A DNA stretch of 43,542 nt from Phascolarctobacterium sp. (GTDB lineage: Bacteria; Bacillota; Negativicutes; Acidaminococcales; Acidaminococcaceae): positions 1-43,542 of the forward strand of contig JAJQDY010000024.1 in the NCBI GenBank assembly GCA_021201965.1, in the 5' to 3' direction. Of the stretch, positions 9,315-17,692 are shown one piece after another. A model generated the notes under the pieces. That model was not told the origin of the DNA, did no database searches, and saw only the letters and a program-made list of their open reading frames with translations. Numbering within the stretch: position 1 is the first letter of the stretch; each line of letters begins with the position of its first letter. The translations under genes were made by a program, and so were the position numbers.

Positions 9315-10226
9315 TTACTGAAAAATCATTTCCATCTGTCATTACAGTAATATCCCCCTCCCTGTTGGTCGTATAAATTGTTGCTCCTAAATGCTGCAGT
9401 GCCCCCACGACATTCTGGTTGGGATGATGGTATTTTTCAAAGTCACCGCAGCTAATCAGTGCATACTCAGGTTTTATGCGGCTTATAAATCGGTAATTGG
9501 ACGGCGTACGGCTACCATGGTGAGCAACTTTTAAAACATCCGCTTTCAGCAATGGCTGCCGTATCTGGCAGCCATTGCTGCTTCTACGGGATTTCCCGTA
9601 TCGCCTGTGAACATCATTGTGAAATCCCAGTAATGAAGCATGAAGACCAGACTGGTATTGTTTACTCTGGCATATGTTTTCTTATCTAAATAGTCTCCTG
9701 GTGCCAGCACTTCAATCCAGTAGCCGTCTCCAAGGGTTATCTTGTCATCGGCCTTCAGTATCTGTCTATTATAACGCCCCGTCCTGAAAGCTTCCTCGAG
9801 CTTCTGCGATGTGACACCTTCACTGTTTGGCATGCCGCTGTCGTAAATTAATTTCGGTTTGTATCTTTGCGCTATCGTTAAAATATTCCCGATATGGTCC
9901 TGGTGATGATGGGTTAAAATAATTTCATCAATCCTGGTAATGCCGCATTCGGCAAGTTTCCGCAACAGTATATCCTGGTTTCTGGAGTGCCCCACATCAA
10001 CCATTATCGTCTTACCGCAGCCTTCAAGCAGGATGGCATCCCCGTGTCCCACGTTAAGGACGGATATCTTCAGCTGTCCCTTTAAGATGGAATCCTTTTT
10101 CTGGTAGGCTGCTTCAGCGGGCATGGAAAACGCCGTTTTTATTTCTGTTTTATCTGGCTGGTATAAAAAAGTATGGCCTGCAAGTGCAATTATAATCGCC
10201 AATAACAGGTTAATAAATTTCTTCAT
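9286..10226 (-). pseudogene. ComEC-like metallo-beta-lactamase-fold hydrolase, frameshifted
   Basis: The gene is split into two frames. The 5' part (10226-9546) has an N-terminal hydrophobic segment at residues 5-25, then the metal-binding motif THHHQDHIGN near residue 107 and a GDTGNPVE motif near residue 210. It then stops at a TGA. The 3' part (9552-9286) resumes in the -1 frame with VAHHGSRTPSN, the next conserved block of ComEC/Rec2-type domains. The two parts overlap by seven bases, and a single-base change near 9550 would restore one protein of about 310 residues. No homopolymer is present at the break. It resembles secreted or membrane-anchored MBL proteins rather than full ComEC, since no competence transmembrane domain is seen. 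Translational coupling through the TTG in TTGCTGA is possible but less likely, because neither half would fold alone. Confidence 0.75.
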
Positions 10227-10303
10227 GACTGCTATCCTAAATTTTTTCTTCTATAATATTATATATTATACCATTTAACATCCACATTAAAATTGTATTC
10301 TGA

Positions 10304-10341
10304 AAATAAAAGAACCTGCCTTACGACAGGTTCTTTTATTT
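10304..10341 (-). terminator. Terminator after the flavodoxin gene
   Basis: A 15-bp perfect stem, AAATAAAAGAACCTG with its complement, closes an 8-nt loop. The A/T-rich arms make it work in either direction. It separates the flavodoxin gene from the MBL gene, which lies downstream on the same strand. A TATAAT-like sequence for the MBL gene follows at about 10270. Confidence 0.85.
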
Positions 10342-10364
10342 GGAGGAGAAAATATTCATTTGCT

Positions 10365-10811
10365 TTAATTAAAAAGCAGATAGCAGCAAATTTGTCCGGC
10401 AATTTTTTTGCCTATTTCAGCACACTGCCCTAAAGCAGCGTCATCAAGCGTAGCCATAGCCAGCACGCCGTCCGCTAAAAGTTCGGCGCCTGCAGCACGT
10501 ACCCTGTTTTCCCAATCCTGCATGTAGGTTCCGCCCCAGCCGTAAGAGCCGAACAGTACGACTTTTTTACCTTTTAAGGAACCTTCCAGTTCTGCAAAGA
10601 ACGGTTCAAATTCAACCTCTTCCAATGTCTCGACTCCCATGGCAGGACAGCCGAGGGGCAGGGCAGGATATTTCGCAGCATCAGCTGCTGTTGTCTGGCC
10701 TACTTCAAGCAGCATGACTTCCCCGCCGGCTGCATTTATTGCATCTGCAACAGCTTCAGCCATCATCGTTGTGTTTCCGGTACTGGACCAGAAAATTACG
10801 GGAACTTTCAT
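10365..10811 (-). CDS. Flavodoxin (short chain)
   Basis: Flavodoxins are FMN-binding electron carriers that often replace ferredoxin when iron is short. The 148-residue product has the FMN phosphate loop WSSTGNTTMMA at residues 8-18. It has the second loop PAMGVETLEE near residue 55 and the aromatic-rich loop FGSYGWGGTY near residue 87 that stacks on the flavin. The ribosome site AAGGAGG is strong. The gene follows the broken DUF3793 gene by 32 bp, most likely in one transcript. The TTAG-N6-CTAA sites upstream suggest metal-dependent control. Possible partners are pyruvate or 2-oxoglutarate oxidoreductases such as KorDABC in this window. Confidence 0.93.
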   Translation of the reverse strand: MKVPVIFWSSTGNTTMMAEAVADAINAAGGEVMLLEVGQTTAADAAKYPALPLGCPAMGVETLEEVEFEPFFAELEGSLKGKKVVLFGSYGWGGTYMQDWENRVRAAGAELLADGVLAMATLDDAALGQCAEIGKKIAGQICCYLLFN

Positions 10812-10843
10812 AATTTGCCTCCTTGTTTCACCTTATGTTTTCC

Positions 10844-11419
10844 CTATATTACAGATACCGCTTCATAAAGCGGTATGCCTTCAGCTACTTTTCTAACCAG
10901 GAAATCCCGGCAACTTTCATAGGCCGCAAAAACTTTTCGGGCTTACTTTACATCGCCGTAAACTTTCCAATAACCTGTATATTTATAGTCATGCCCTTTG
11001 TGAAGGACAAACCCTAAAATGTCTCCCAACGGATATCCTAAAAATACTCCTATTTCGTAGGGAAATTTCTCCGCCTCCTGCAGCCTCTGTTCCAGTTTTT
11101 CCAGATCATCCTCCAGCCTACCGTCATTTTTATAACCGGCCGCTATGAGATATGCCCTGTATCTTTCCTTTTTCAGTAACTACTGTAATTTTTTTTCATT
11201 ATATATAAGTAATAAATTACGCCTTGAACAGCCGCACCGTTTCCGGGAAATTAGCCCCCGCTCCCGAAATTGACTGTTATAAACATGCAGCAGGGAATTT
11301 ATTTCCCCATGTTTGCCGTTTGGCCGTGAAATCAGATTGGCGGGTTTAATTCCTATAAGAACTGGCGAACAGTGAAAAGCAAGCAATTCATCAAAATTTC
11401 TGAATCCTAACAGTTCCAT
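10844..11419 (-). pseudogene. DUF3793 family gene with two in-frame stop codons
   Basis: The first 79 codons encode the DUF3793 N-terminus, with HCSPVLIGIKPANLIS near residue 15. A TAG at 11180-11182 then interrupts it. In the same frame, the downstream sequence still encodes the rest of the family: KFPYEIGVFLGYPLGD, FVLHKGHDYKYTGYWKVYGDV and YESCRDFL. A second stop, TAA, lies at 10943-10945, and the frame ends with TAG at 10844. The frame is otherwise kept over 191 codons, so decay looks recent. The start has GGAGG at a six-base spacing. DUF3793 has no proven function; its pairing with flavodoxin hints at iron or redox adaptation, which is inference. Confidence 0.85.
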
Positions 11420-11433
11420 CCCAAGCCTCCATT

Positions 11434-11617
11434 GTTAGCCTTTGCTAACCAATGTGCAAAAAATTGAACCCATGTACTTATTAAAGAAAACACAGGGTGA
11501 TGGTCAAGGTCAAAAACAAAATCCAGAAGGGGCACACAAAATCACTTTGCACATTGGTTAGTTAGTTCTAACTATAAATTATTTTAACATAAATTTTTCA
11601 GGTTAGCAATAGCTAAT
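11434..11617. promoter_or_regulatory. Three TTAG-N6-CTAA palindromes upstream of DUF3793-flavodoxin
   Basis: Three sites share the form GTTAG-N6-CTAA, at 11434-11449 (N6 CCTTTG), 11557-11572 (N6 TTAGTT) and 11602-11617 (N6 CAATAG). Two are full GTTAGC-N4-GCTAA palindromes. In addition, CTAACCAATGTGCAAA at 11445-11460 is repeated inverted and without mismatch at 11546-11561. The layout resembles DtxR/IdeR/MntR-type metal regulator operators, whose consensus also has TTAG and CTAA half sites. One site lies after, and two before, the predicted promoter. No regulator gene is nearby, so the factor is unknown. Confidence 0.6.
11480..11507 (-). promoter_or_regulatory. Probable promoter of DUF3793-flavodoxin
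   Basis: On the minus strand, TTGACC (11507-11502) and TTTAAT (11485-11480) are 16 bp apart. The start codon lies about 60 bp downstream. A second TTGACC copy directly upstream at 11513-11508 makes a tandem repeat. The promoter lies between operator-like sites. Confidence 0.5.
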
Positions 11618-11649
11618 TAAAAATTTTTTAAAAACTATTCTGAGTGCTG

Positions 11650-12771
11650 TTACTCGAGTTTACTCTTAAATGTTTTAGCAGCAAGCGTCAATGTGAGGAC
11701 CGCTATGAGTATAAGAGGTATAAGGTTTACTATTACTTCTTCTATCCCTATGCCCTTCAGAAAAATGCCTCTTGTAAGTTTCATAAAAAATCTTATTGGG
11801 TTAAGATATGTAAAATATTGCAGAGCCTCTGGCATATCTTCTATGGGTGAAATAAATCCCGAAAGCAACATTGACGGCATCATGAATGTCATGACATAAA
11901 GAATTGCCTGCTGCTGAGTATTGGCAATTGAGGAAATAAAGAGTCCCACCCCTACTATGGATAAGAGAGATATAAACATTGAAAGCATAAACATGGGAAA
12001 GGACCCGTTAAAGGGAACTTCAAAAATACCCGTTACGGCGGCAGCCATCAAACATGCCATGCCCATCGCAATGACAAGAGGCGTTATTGTTTTGCCAAGA
12101 AGAATTTCAAATGATGAAAGAGGGCTCACGATAAGCTGGTCGAATGTACCCATTTCCCTTTCCCTGGCAACAGAAAGTGCTGTCAGAATAAGAGTCACGA
12201 CGACTGACAGCATGGCAACAATTATCGTCAAAACATACCACTGATATTCGGCATTGGGATTAAACCAGTTCCTGACAATGGCGTCTATGGCTGTTCCCCG
12301 CCTTTGCGTGACTTCCTGGCTATATTCGGCAATTATCTGTGAAGCATAACCCGTCGCTATTGCAGAGGAATTCGTCTGTCTGCCGTCACCTATGATTAAA
12401 AGCGTTGCTGGTTCAATAGGATTCTGTTTTTTTATGCTGTTGGAAAAATCATTATTTATATACATCCCAATCTGCACTTCCTGATTATCCATTTTCTCCT
12501 GCAGTTCAACTTCAGTATCCATATAATAAATATGTCTGAATCTTGGGGAACTTTCATACCTGGAAATAAGCTCGCGCGATTCCACGGATTTATCACGATC
12601 AAGTACCGCCATGTCTATATTCTTAACTTCCATCGTAGCGGCATTGGCAAAAATTATAAGCTGCATAAGCGGAAGAAAGACAATAATGGACCTGCTTTTA
12701 GGATCTTTCCAAGTAGTTATAAATTCTTTTTTTATAAGCGCAAAAACCCTGCGTAAGAAACCTGATCCCAT
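11650..12771 (-). CDS. ABC-2 type permease (YbhR/YbhS-like), second copy
   Basis: This is an inner-membrane subunit of an ABC-2 exporter. The 373-residue product has one N-terminal membrane segment at about residues 28-48, a large periplasmic region to about residue 175, and then five further hydrophobic segments. It carries the family stretch SVAREREMGTFDQLIVSPLS near residue 205. It is the last gene of the export operon, 6 bp after a paralogous permease. The pair probably forms a heterodimer with the fused ATPase. The substrate is unknown; drugs or lipids are typical for this family. Confidence 0.9.
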   Translation of the reverse strand: MGSGFLRRVFALIKKEFITTWKDPKSRSIIVFLPLMQLIIFANAATMEVKNIDMAVLDRDKSVESRELISRYESSPRFRHIYYMDTEVELQEKMDNQEVQIGMYINNDFSNSIKKQNPIEPATLLIIGDGRQTNSSAIATGYASQIIAEYSQEVTQRRGTAIDAIVRNWFNPNAEYQWYVLTIIVAMLSVVVTLILTALSVAREREMGTFDQLIVSPLSSFEILLGKTITPLVIAMGMACLMAAAVTGIFEVPFNGSFPMFMLSMFISLLSIVGVGLFISSIANTQQQAILYVMTFMMPSMLLSGFISPIEDMPEALQYFTYLNPIRFFMKLTRGIFLKGIGIEEVIVNLIPLILIAVLTLTLAAKTFKSKLE

Positions 12772-12777
12772 TTCGCC

Positions 12778-13890
12778 TTACCTCTCCAGCCTTGTTTTAG
12801 TATTTTTCAGGACAACCGCAAAAAGCAGCAATCCCAGAATTGTCAAAAACACGGCATTTTCTATAATAATCTTCTTGACCGAGCCGGCCATGAACTCACT
12901 TTCAATAAATGCAACATAATATCTTGGCGGCAGAAACATAGTCAGCTTCTGCAGAATATCAGGCATGGAATTTATGGGGAATACCATTCCCGATAACATA
13001 AGTCCAGGCATGAACCCCACGCCAATTGCAACCAAACTTGCCTGAAACTGATTCCTGAGCAAAGTGGAAATCATTATCCCTATGCCAAGACATGCAAACA
13101 GGAACAGTCCGCTTACCACAAAGAGACTCAGAAAACTTCCCATAAATGGTATCCCGAAAACAAAAATACATAAAAAAACGCTAAAAGCAAGTGATGCCAT
13201 GCCTAAAACAAAGTACGGAATGTATTTGCTTAAAACCAGATAAATCGGCCTTACCCTTGTGGACAAAAGGACTTCCATCGTCCCCCTGTCCCATTCCCTA
13301 GCTACAACAAGGGAAGTAAGCAGAATTCCAATTAGTGTCATTGATGTTGCCATTGATCCAGGCATTATGAAATAATGGCTGTCCTGATCCGAATTGTACC
13401 AGAATCTTACTTCAGGTGAAATAATAGGTACGGACATATTCGTTCTGTATTTGCTTGACGCAAGCCAACCGTTAGCAATACTGGTAATGTAACTTTGGAC
13501 ATAATTTGCCGTATTTGCTTCCGAACCGTCAGTAATTACCAGCAGTTCCGCATTCTGTCCTCTGGACAATTTTGTGGAAAAATCATTGGGAATTACTACG
13601 GCTCCTTTTATTTTAGAGTTACTTATTGCCTCTTCAAGTTCCTCATCAGTATAAAGAATTGCTGAATTAATATACTTACTGTGTCCGAAAGATTTTATAA
13701 GCGTTGCAATTTCGGGATTGTTGTTATCATCATTTTTAATCCCTATCGTTACCGTATTAGAATCAAGGTTTACACCATACATATATATCAGAATGGAAAT
13801 AACCGGCAATACGAACGCTATTATTATACAGCTTGAATCACGCAGCATCTGCTTTATTTCTTTTTTTATTAAAGCAAGTAGTACTTTCAT
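12778..13890 (-). CDS. ABC-2 type permease (YbhS-like), first copy
   Basis: This is the partner permease of the exporter. The 370-residue product has the same plan as its neighbour: one N-terminal membrane helix near residues 21-41, a long extracytoplasmic domain, and then a C-terminal membrane bundle. The conserved stretch SLVVAREWDRGTMEVLLSTRV lies near residue 190. Its start codon overlaps the ATPase stop codon as ATGA, so translation is coupled. It ends in TAA, and the next permease starts 6 bp later. Confidence 0.9.
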   Translation of the reverse strand: MKVLLALIKKEIKQMLRDSSCIIIAFVLPVISILIYMYGVNLDSNTVTIGIKNDDNNNPEIATLIKSFGHSKYINSAILYTDEELEEAISNSKIKGAVVIPNDFSTKLSRGQNAELLVITDGSEANTANYVQSYITSIANGWLASSKYRTNMSVPIISPEVRFWYNSDQDSHYFIMPGSMATSMTLIGILLTSLVVAREWDRGTMEVLLSTRVRPIYLVLSKYIPYFVLGMASLAFSVFLCIFVFGIPFMGSFLSLFVVSGLFLFACLGIGIMISTLLRNQFQASLVAIGVGFMPGLMLSGMVFPINSMPDILQKLTMFLPPRYYVAFIESEFMAGSVKKIIIENAVFLTILGLLLFAVVLKNTKTRLER

Positions 13891-15374
13891 TGTTTCTCGC
13901 TCTCTTTTATAAGATTAATAAATGCATCTTCCATGGTAGTAGCCCCCGCCTTTTCCTTCAATTCTGCAGGAGTTCCTATGGCTATGGTTTCCCCGTGGTA
14001 AAAAAGACTGATTCGGTCACAGTATTCGGCCTCATCCATAAAATGGGTAGTAACCATGACTGTTACGCCTTTTTTAGCAAGGGATGTAATATGATTCCAA
14101 AAACCACGGCGCATCCGAACATCTACGCCGGATGTCGGCTCATCAAGAAATAATATCGGGGGATTATGAATAAGGGCGCAGGCCATTGAAAGTCTCTGTT
14201 TTAAACCGAGCGGCAGATCCTCGCTTTTCTGGTCGGCATATTCCTTAAGGCTGAAAATTTCCATAATATCATCAATGCGTTTTCCCCTGTCCAAAATACC
14301 AATGCCATAGGCGGCACCGAAAAATTCCAAATTCTCCTCTACTGTCAGGGTCCCATAAAGTGAAAATTTCTGCGCCATATATCCCAGATTAGAGCGGGCC
14401 CTTTCAGGGTCAGTCCTAATATCAATTCCCATAATCCTTGCAGTGCCTTCCGTCGGCCTTGCAAGTCCGCACATCATTTTAAATGACGTAGATTTTCCCG
14501 CCCCGTTAGGCCCAATGAGCCCAAAAATTTCTCCCTTCTTGATCTTGAGCGTATTATTTTTCACCGCATAAAAATCTCCGTATCTTTTAGCCAGATTATC
14601 TGCTTCAACGGTTAAATCCACTTCGGCAGCCCTATATCTGTAATTTTTAGCAATCTGTGATTCTTCTTCTTTATATCCGCCCATAAGTTCTATGACCTTA
14701 TCTTGAAACTCCTGGGCTGTAGCTCCGAGTGCTGAAGGAATGCCGTCATAAATAATTTTGCCCTTATCAATTACTACGGACGTGTCAAAGCTGTGAGCCT
14801 CATCTAAATATGCAGTCGACCACAAGACCGTAGTTTCAGACCCCATCATTTCCCGGACCATTCTCATTAAATCCCTGCGGGAAATAGGGTCTACACCGAC
14901 GGATGGCTCATCTAAAACTAAAAAAGCCGGATTTCCTAAAAGCGTACAGGCCAAACCCAGCTTCTGTTTCATCCCGCCCGACAAATCGCCTGCCAGCCTG
15001 TTCTGGAAGGTAGTCAGACTTGTGAATTCCAGCATTTTGTCAAAATCATGCGGTACGTCTTTTAAATCAGCATAAAGTATCAAATTTTCGAGGACGGAGA
15101 GATCTTCGTACAACCCAAATTTCTGTGGCATATAGCCTATATGCACAATAAGGTCATTTTTCTGAGTTGCAGGATTGAAGCCAAGAACGGAAATTTCACC
15201 TGCGTCAGGAACCAATAATCCTATTATCGTCCTTGAAAGAGTAGTTTTCCCAGCTCCATCCGCTCCTATAAGGCCAGTAATTTTTCCCTTTTCAATATTA
15301 AGGGAAAGCCCGTCAAGAGCGGTTATATCCCCGAATTTTTTTGTTAAGTTCCTGATTTCTACTGCATTTATCAC
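13887..15374 (-). CDS. Tandem-domain ABC exporter ATPase (YbhF-like)
   Basis: One 495-residue chain holds two nucleotide-binding domains. Domain 1 has Walker A GADGAGKTT near residue 36, signature LSGGMKQKL and Walker B FLVLDEP. Domain 2 has Walker A GPNGAGKST near residue 290, signature LPLGLKQRL and ILFLDEP. In domain 1 the switch histidine is missing (STAYLDEAH), while domain 2 keeps it (TTHFMDEAE), so the two ATP sites are unlike. The start is GTG overlapping the HlyD stop as GTGA. It energises the two downstream permeases. Confidence 0.92.
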   Translation of the reverse strand: MINAVEIRNLTKKFGDITALDGLSLNIEKGKITGLIGADGAGKTTLSRTIIGLLVPDAGEISVLGFNPATQKNDLIVHIGYMPQKFGLYEDLSVLENLILYADLKDVPHDFDKMLEFTSLTTFQNRLAGDLSGGMKQKLGLACTLLGNPAFLVLDEPSVGVDPISRRDLMRMVREMMGSETTVLWSTAYLDEAHSFDTSVVIDKGKIIYDGIPSALGATAQEFQDKVIELMGGYKEEESQIAKNYRYRAAEVDLTVEADNLAKRYGDFYAVKNNTLKIKKGEIFGLIGPNGAGKSTSFKMMCGLARPTEGTARIMGIDIRTDPERARSNLGYMAQKFSLYGTLTVEENLEFFGAAYGIGILDRGKRIDDIMEIFSLKEYADQKSEDLPLGLKQRLSMACALIHNPPILFLDEPTSGVDVRMRRGFWNHITSLAKKGVTVMVTTHFMDEAEYCDRISLFYHGETIAIGTPAELKEKAGATTMEDAFINLIKESEKQ

Positions 15375-16246
15375 TTGATTTCCTGCTCTTTTTTAGAGCT
15401 ATCGTCCCCACCCAAATCAACATTAATGGTAACAGGCATTCCCTGTTTTATGTATTCGTCCACATCGTTAATATAAACATGGATGCGATATACCAGAAGC
15501 GGTCTTGTATCCGTTGACTGAACCGTTTTCGGAGTAAATTCTGCAACTGATGAAATAAAACCGATCTGCCCTTCATATTCACGTTTTTTATCGGTCTTCG
15601 GATTAACTGAATCCGTATATACCCGAACTTTCTGTCCGTATTTTATATTTCCGAGATCCGGTTCATTCACGTAAGCCCTGACCCATAATGGTCTCGTCTT
15701 TGCCACGGTATAAATCGTCTGCCCTTTGGAAACCGTTGCACCAGGCTCCTGGACGCGGATCATTATTATCCCGTCATCCGGAGCATAAAGTTTCGTATAA
15801 TCCAACTGGTTCTGGATATAATCCCTGTTTGCAACAGCGGCATTATATTCGGCATTTGCCACATTTTTATTGTTATATAAAGATTCGACGTCCTGTTTGG
15901 AAACTGTGTCATCAACGCCAAGCGGAGCATTTCTCCCGTATTTGTCATTTGCATCCTGCAATTTGGCGATGGCAACTTCAATGTCGGCATTCGCCTTCGT
16001 AAGGTTGGCCTCATAGTCCTTGGCGTCTATAACAGCAAGCAGTTCCCCTGCCTTTATGGAATCGCCTTCCTCTTTAAGGAGTTGTGCAATCTGTCCTCCT
16101 GACTGGAAGCTTAAATCCACCTGGCGGATTTCAATATTTCCATACAGGGTAAGTTCATTAGGGTTGCTTTTTCCATTTGAGTTAAAAAACCAATACAGTC
16201 CACCTATAACTAAAAGGACTAAAATTAATATTGGAACCTTTTTCAT
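15371..16246 (-). CDS. HlyD-family membrane fusion protein (YbhG-like)
   Basis: This periplasmic adaptor links the inner-membrane exporter to the outer-membrane channel. The 291-residue product has an N-terminal anchor at residues 5-21. A biotinyl-lipoyl-like half (GGQIAQLLKEEGDSIKAGELL) is followed by a coiled-coil hairpin at about residues 75-145. The second lipoyl half (YAPDDGIIMIRVQEPGATV) and a beta-barrel come next. It lies between the TolC-like gene, ending 2 bp upstream, and the ATPase, whose start it overlaps. Confidence 0.92.
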   Translation of the reverse strand: MKKVPILILVLLVIGGLYWFFNSNGKSNPNELTLYGNIEIRQVDLSFQSGGQIAQLLKEEGDSIKAGELLAVIDAKDYEANLTKANADIEVAIAKLQDANDKYGRNAPLGVDDTVSKQDVESLYNNKNVANAEYNAAVANRDYIQNQLDYTKLYAPDDGIIMIRVQEPGATVSKGQTIYTVAKTRPLWVRAYVNEPDLGNIKYGQKVRVYTDSVNPKTDKKREYEGQIGFISSVAEFTPKTVQSTDTRPLLVYRIHVYINDVDEYIKQGMPVTINVDLGGDDSSKKEQEIK

Positions 16247-16247
16247 A

Positions 16248-17567
16248 TTATAATTGCCCTCCTACGAATTTATATAACGTATAATAATCCATTATTCTCT
16301 GGGTTTTGGCTTTTGCTAAATCCATATTGCTGCTGATGCACTGGTTCTTTACCGTCAGATTCTGGCTTCTTGATATAACTCCCCTGTCCAGCATTTTCTG
16401 TGCATTATACTGATTTTTCGTATTGAGCGATAATTCTTCCTTAATATTATCTTCTACCAAACTATCGTGTTTGATATAGCAGAGGGACATATTAACCTCT
16501 TCGGCTGCCTCAAGTCCCGTCTCCGTATAACTCTCCAAAAGCTCCTCATATCTTGCTTTCTGGTATCTGTGAGTAGCAGCAGTCCTTCCTCCAGTAAACA
16601 GGTCCTGCGTCAACCCCGCCATCAGGGAACCGAGTGCTGTGCTCCAGCCCCAGCCGGGAATCATAGTGTTGAATATAAGCATCCCGGTAATGTCGAATTT
16701 TGGCAGGAAATTTTTCCTGGCAACACTTACATCTAGTTTCGCCTTTTCCAAATACTTTTCAGCTTTTAAGACATCAGGCCTGGAAAAAATTACATCTGAT
16801 TCTATCTCCGTGGGGATGGTCCCTCCATACTCAAAAGCATCAAAATTGCCCCTCGGCAGCTGGCTGCTTTCGTCAACGTTCCTGCCAACGAGTGTTGCAA
16901 GTTCCATTAAAAGAGACTCCCTCTGTTTGATAAGGGTTTCCATTTCCACATTCAGCATTTCCAGGTTTAATTTAGAGTTGTTCAGGTCAGTATCTGTAAT
17001 GACCCCACGGGAAAATTTCTTGGTATCGTCCATCAGGATCTGCCGGTAATTATCCAGCAATTTCTCCTGTTCGATTATCAGTTTGTCATACTGGAGAATA
17101 TTAGTATATGCCGATGCAACATCCGTCAAAAGTGAAATGTAGACGGTTTTTTCATCCAGCAAACCCATCTCGTATGACTTTTTCTGACTTTTGGTATTCT
17201 CTTTATTGCTTGAAAAAAGATCGACCTCATAACTTACCGTAAATGGCAACGCAAAAGCATGCCTTTTCATATTAAGATCGTTTAAGAGGTCATAGTTTGG
17301 CATCTTGTTCCACATAAAGGAAGGGTTTATCCCTAAGTAGGGCAGTTCCTGAGCAAACGTAGCCTTTACGTTCTGCCTGTATTCCTCAACCCTTATTGTT
17401 GCCATTTTTGCATTGTGGTTGGTATCAATGGCTTCATTTACATACTGAACTAAATACTGATCATTGAACCTGTCAAAAAAATCCGTATTCAGTTCACTGC
17501 GTTCTATAGCAAACGCAGATGATACAGTCATTGTGAAAATAAGAACCGGTAAAATTTTTTTTAACAT
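16248..17567 (-). CDS. TolC-like outer membrane efflux protein
   Basis: This is the outer-membrane channel of the tripartite exporter. The 439-residue product starts with a cleavable signal peptide (MLKKILPVLIFTMTVSSAFA). It shows the repeated alpha-helical plan of outer membrane factors, including an internal repeat (QYDKLIIEQEKLLDNYR near residue 157; KARYEELLESYTETGLEAAEEV near residue 345). It is first in the operon and has its own promoter. Its presence shows the cell has an outer membrane, a main reason to place the organism in the diderm Firmicutes. Confidence 0.9.
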   Translation of the reverse strand: MLKKILPVLIFTMTVSSAFAIERSELNTDFFDRFNDQYLVQYVNEAIDTNHNAKMATIRVEEYRQNVKATFAQELPYLGINPSFMWNKMPNYDLLNDLNMKRHAFALPFTVSYEVDLFSSNKENTKSQKKSYEMGLLDEKTVYISLLTDVASAYTNILQYDKLIIEQEKLLDNYRQILMDDTKKFSRGVITDTDLNNSKLNLEMLNVEMETLIKQRESLLMELATLVGRNVDESSQLPRGNFDAFEYGGTIPTEIESDVIFSRPDVLKAEKYLEKAKLDVSVARKNFLPKFDITGMLIFNTMIPGWGWSTALGSLMAGLTQDLFTGGRTAATHRYQKARYEELLESYTETGLEAAEEVNMSLCYIKHDSLVEDNIKEELSLNTKNQYNAQKMLDRGVISRSQNLTVKNQCISSNMDLAKAKTQRIMDYYTLYKFVGGQL

Positions 17568-17607
17568 TCATCTTCTCCTGTATAAATACAGTTATTTTTC
17601 TGAAAAT

Positions 17608-17637
17608 ATTATACCAAGCAATAAATATGTTTGTAAA
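17608..17637 (-). promoter_or_regulatory. Promoter of the TolC-HlyD-ABC operon
   Basis: On the minus strand, TTTACA (17637-17632) and TATAAT (17613-17608) are 18 bp apart. The -10 box lies 40 bp upstream of the start codon. A CAGGAGAAG ribosome site follows. The promoter lies just after the terminator of pckA. Confidence 0.65.
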
Positions 17638-17651
17638 GATAATTGTATAAA

Positions 17652-17681
17652 AATACCCCTCCTGCATATCAGGAGGAGTAA
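17652..17681 (-). terminator. Terminator after pckA
   Basis: On the minus strand, CTCCTCCTG and CAGGAGGGG pair with one wobble around the loop ATATG. A T-rich run follows. It lies 12 bp after the end of the pckA reading frame. Confidence 0.75.
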
Positions 17682-17692
17682 ATATTTAACCG

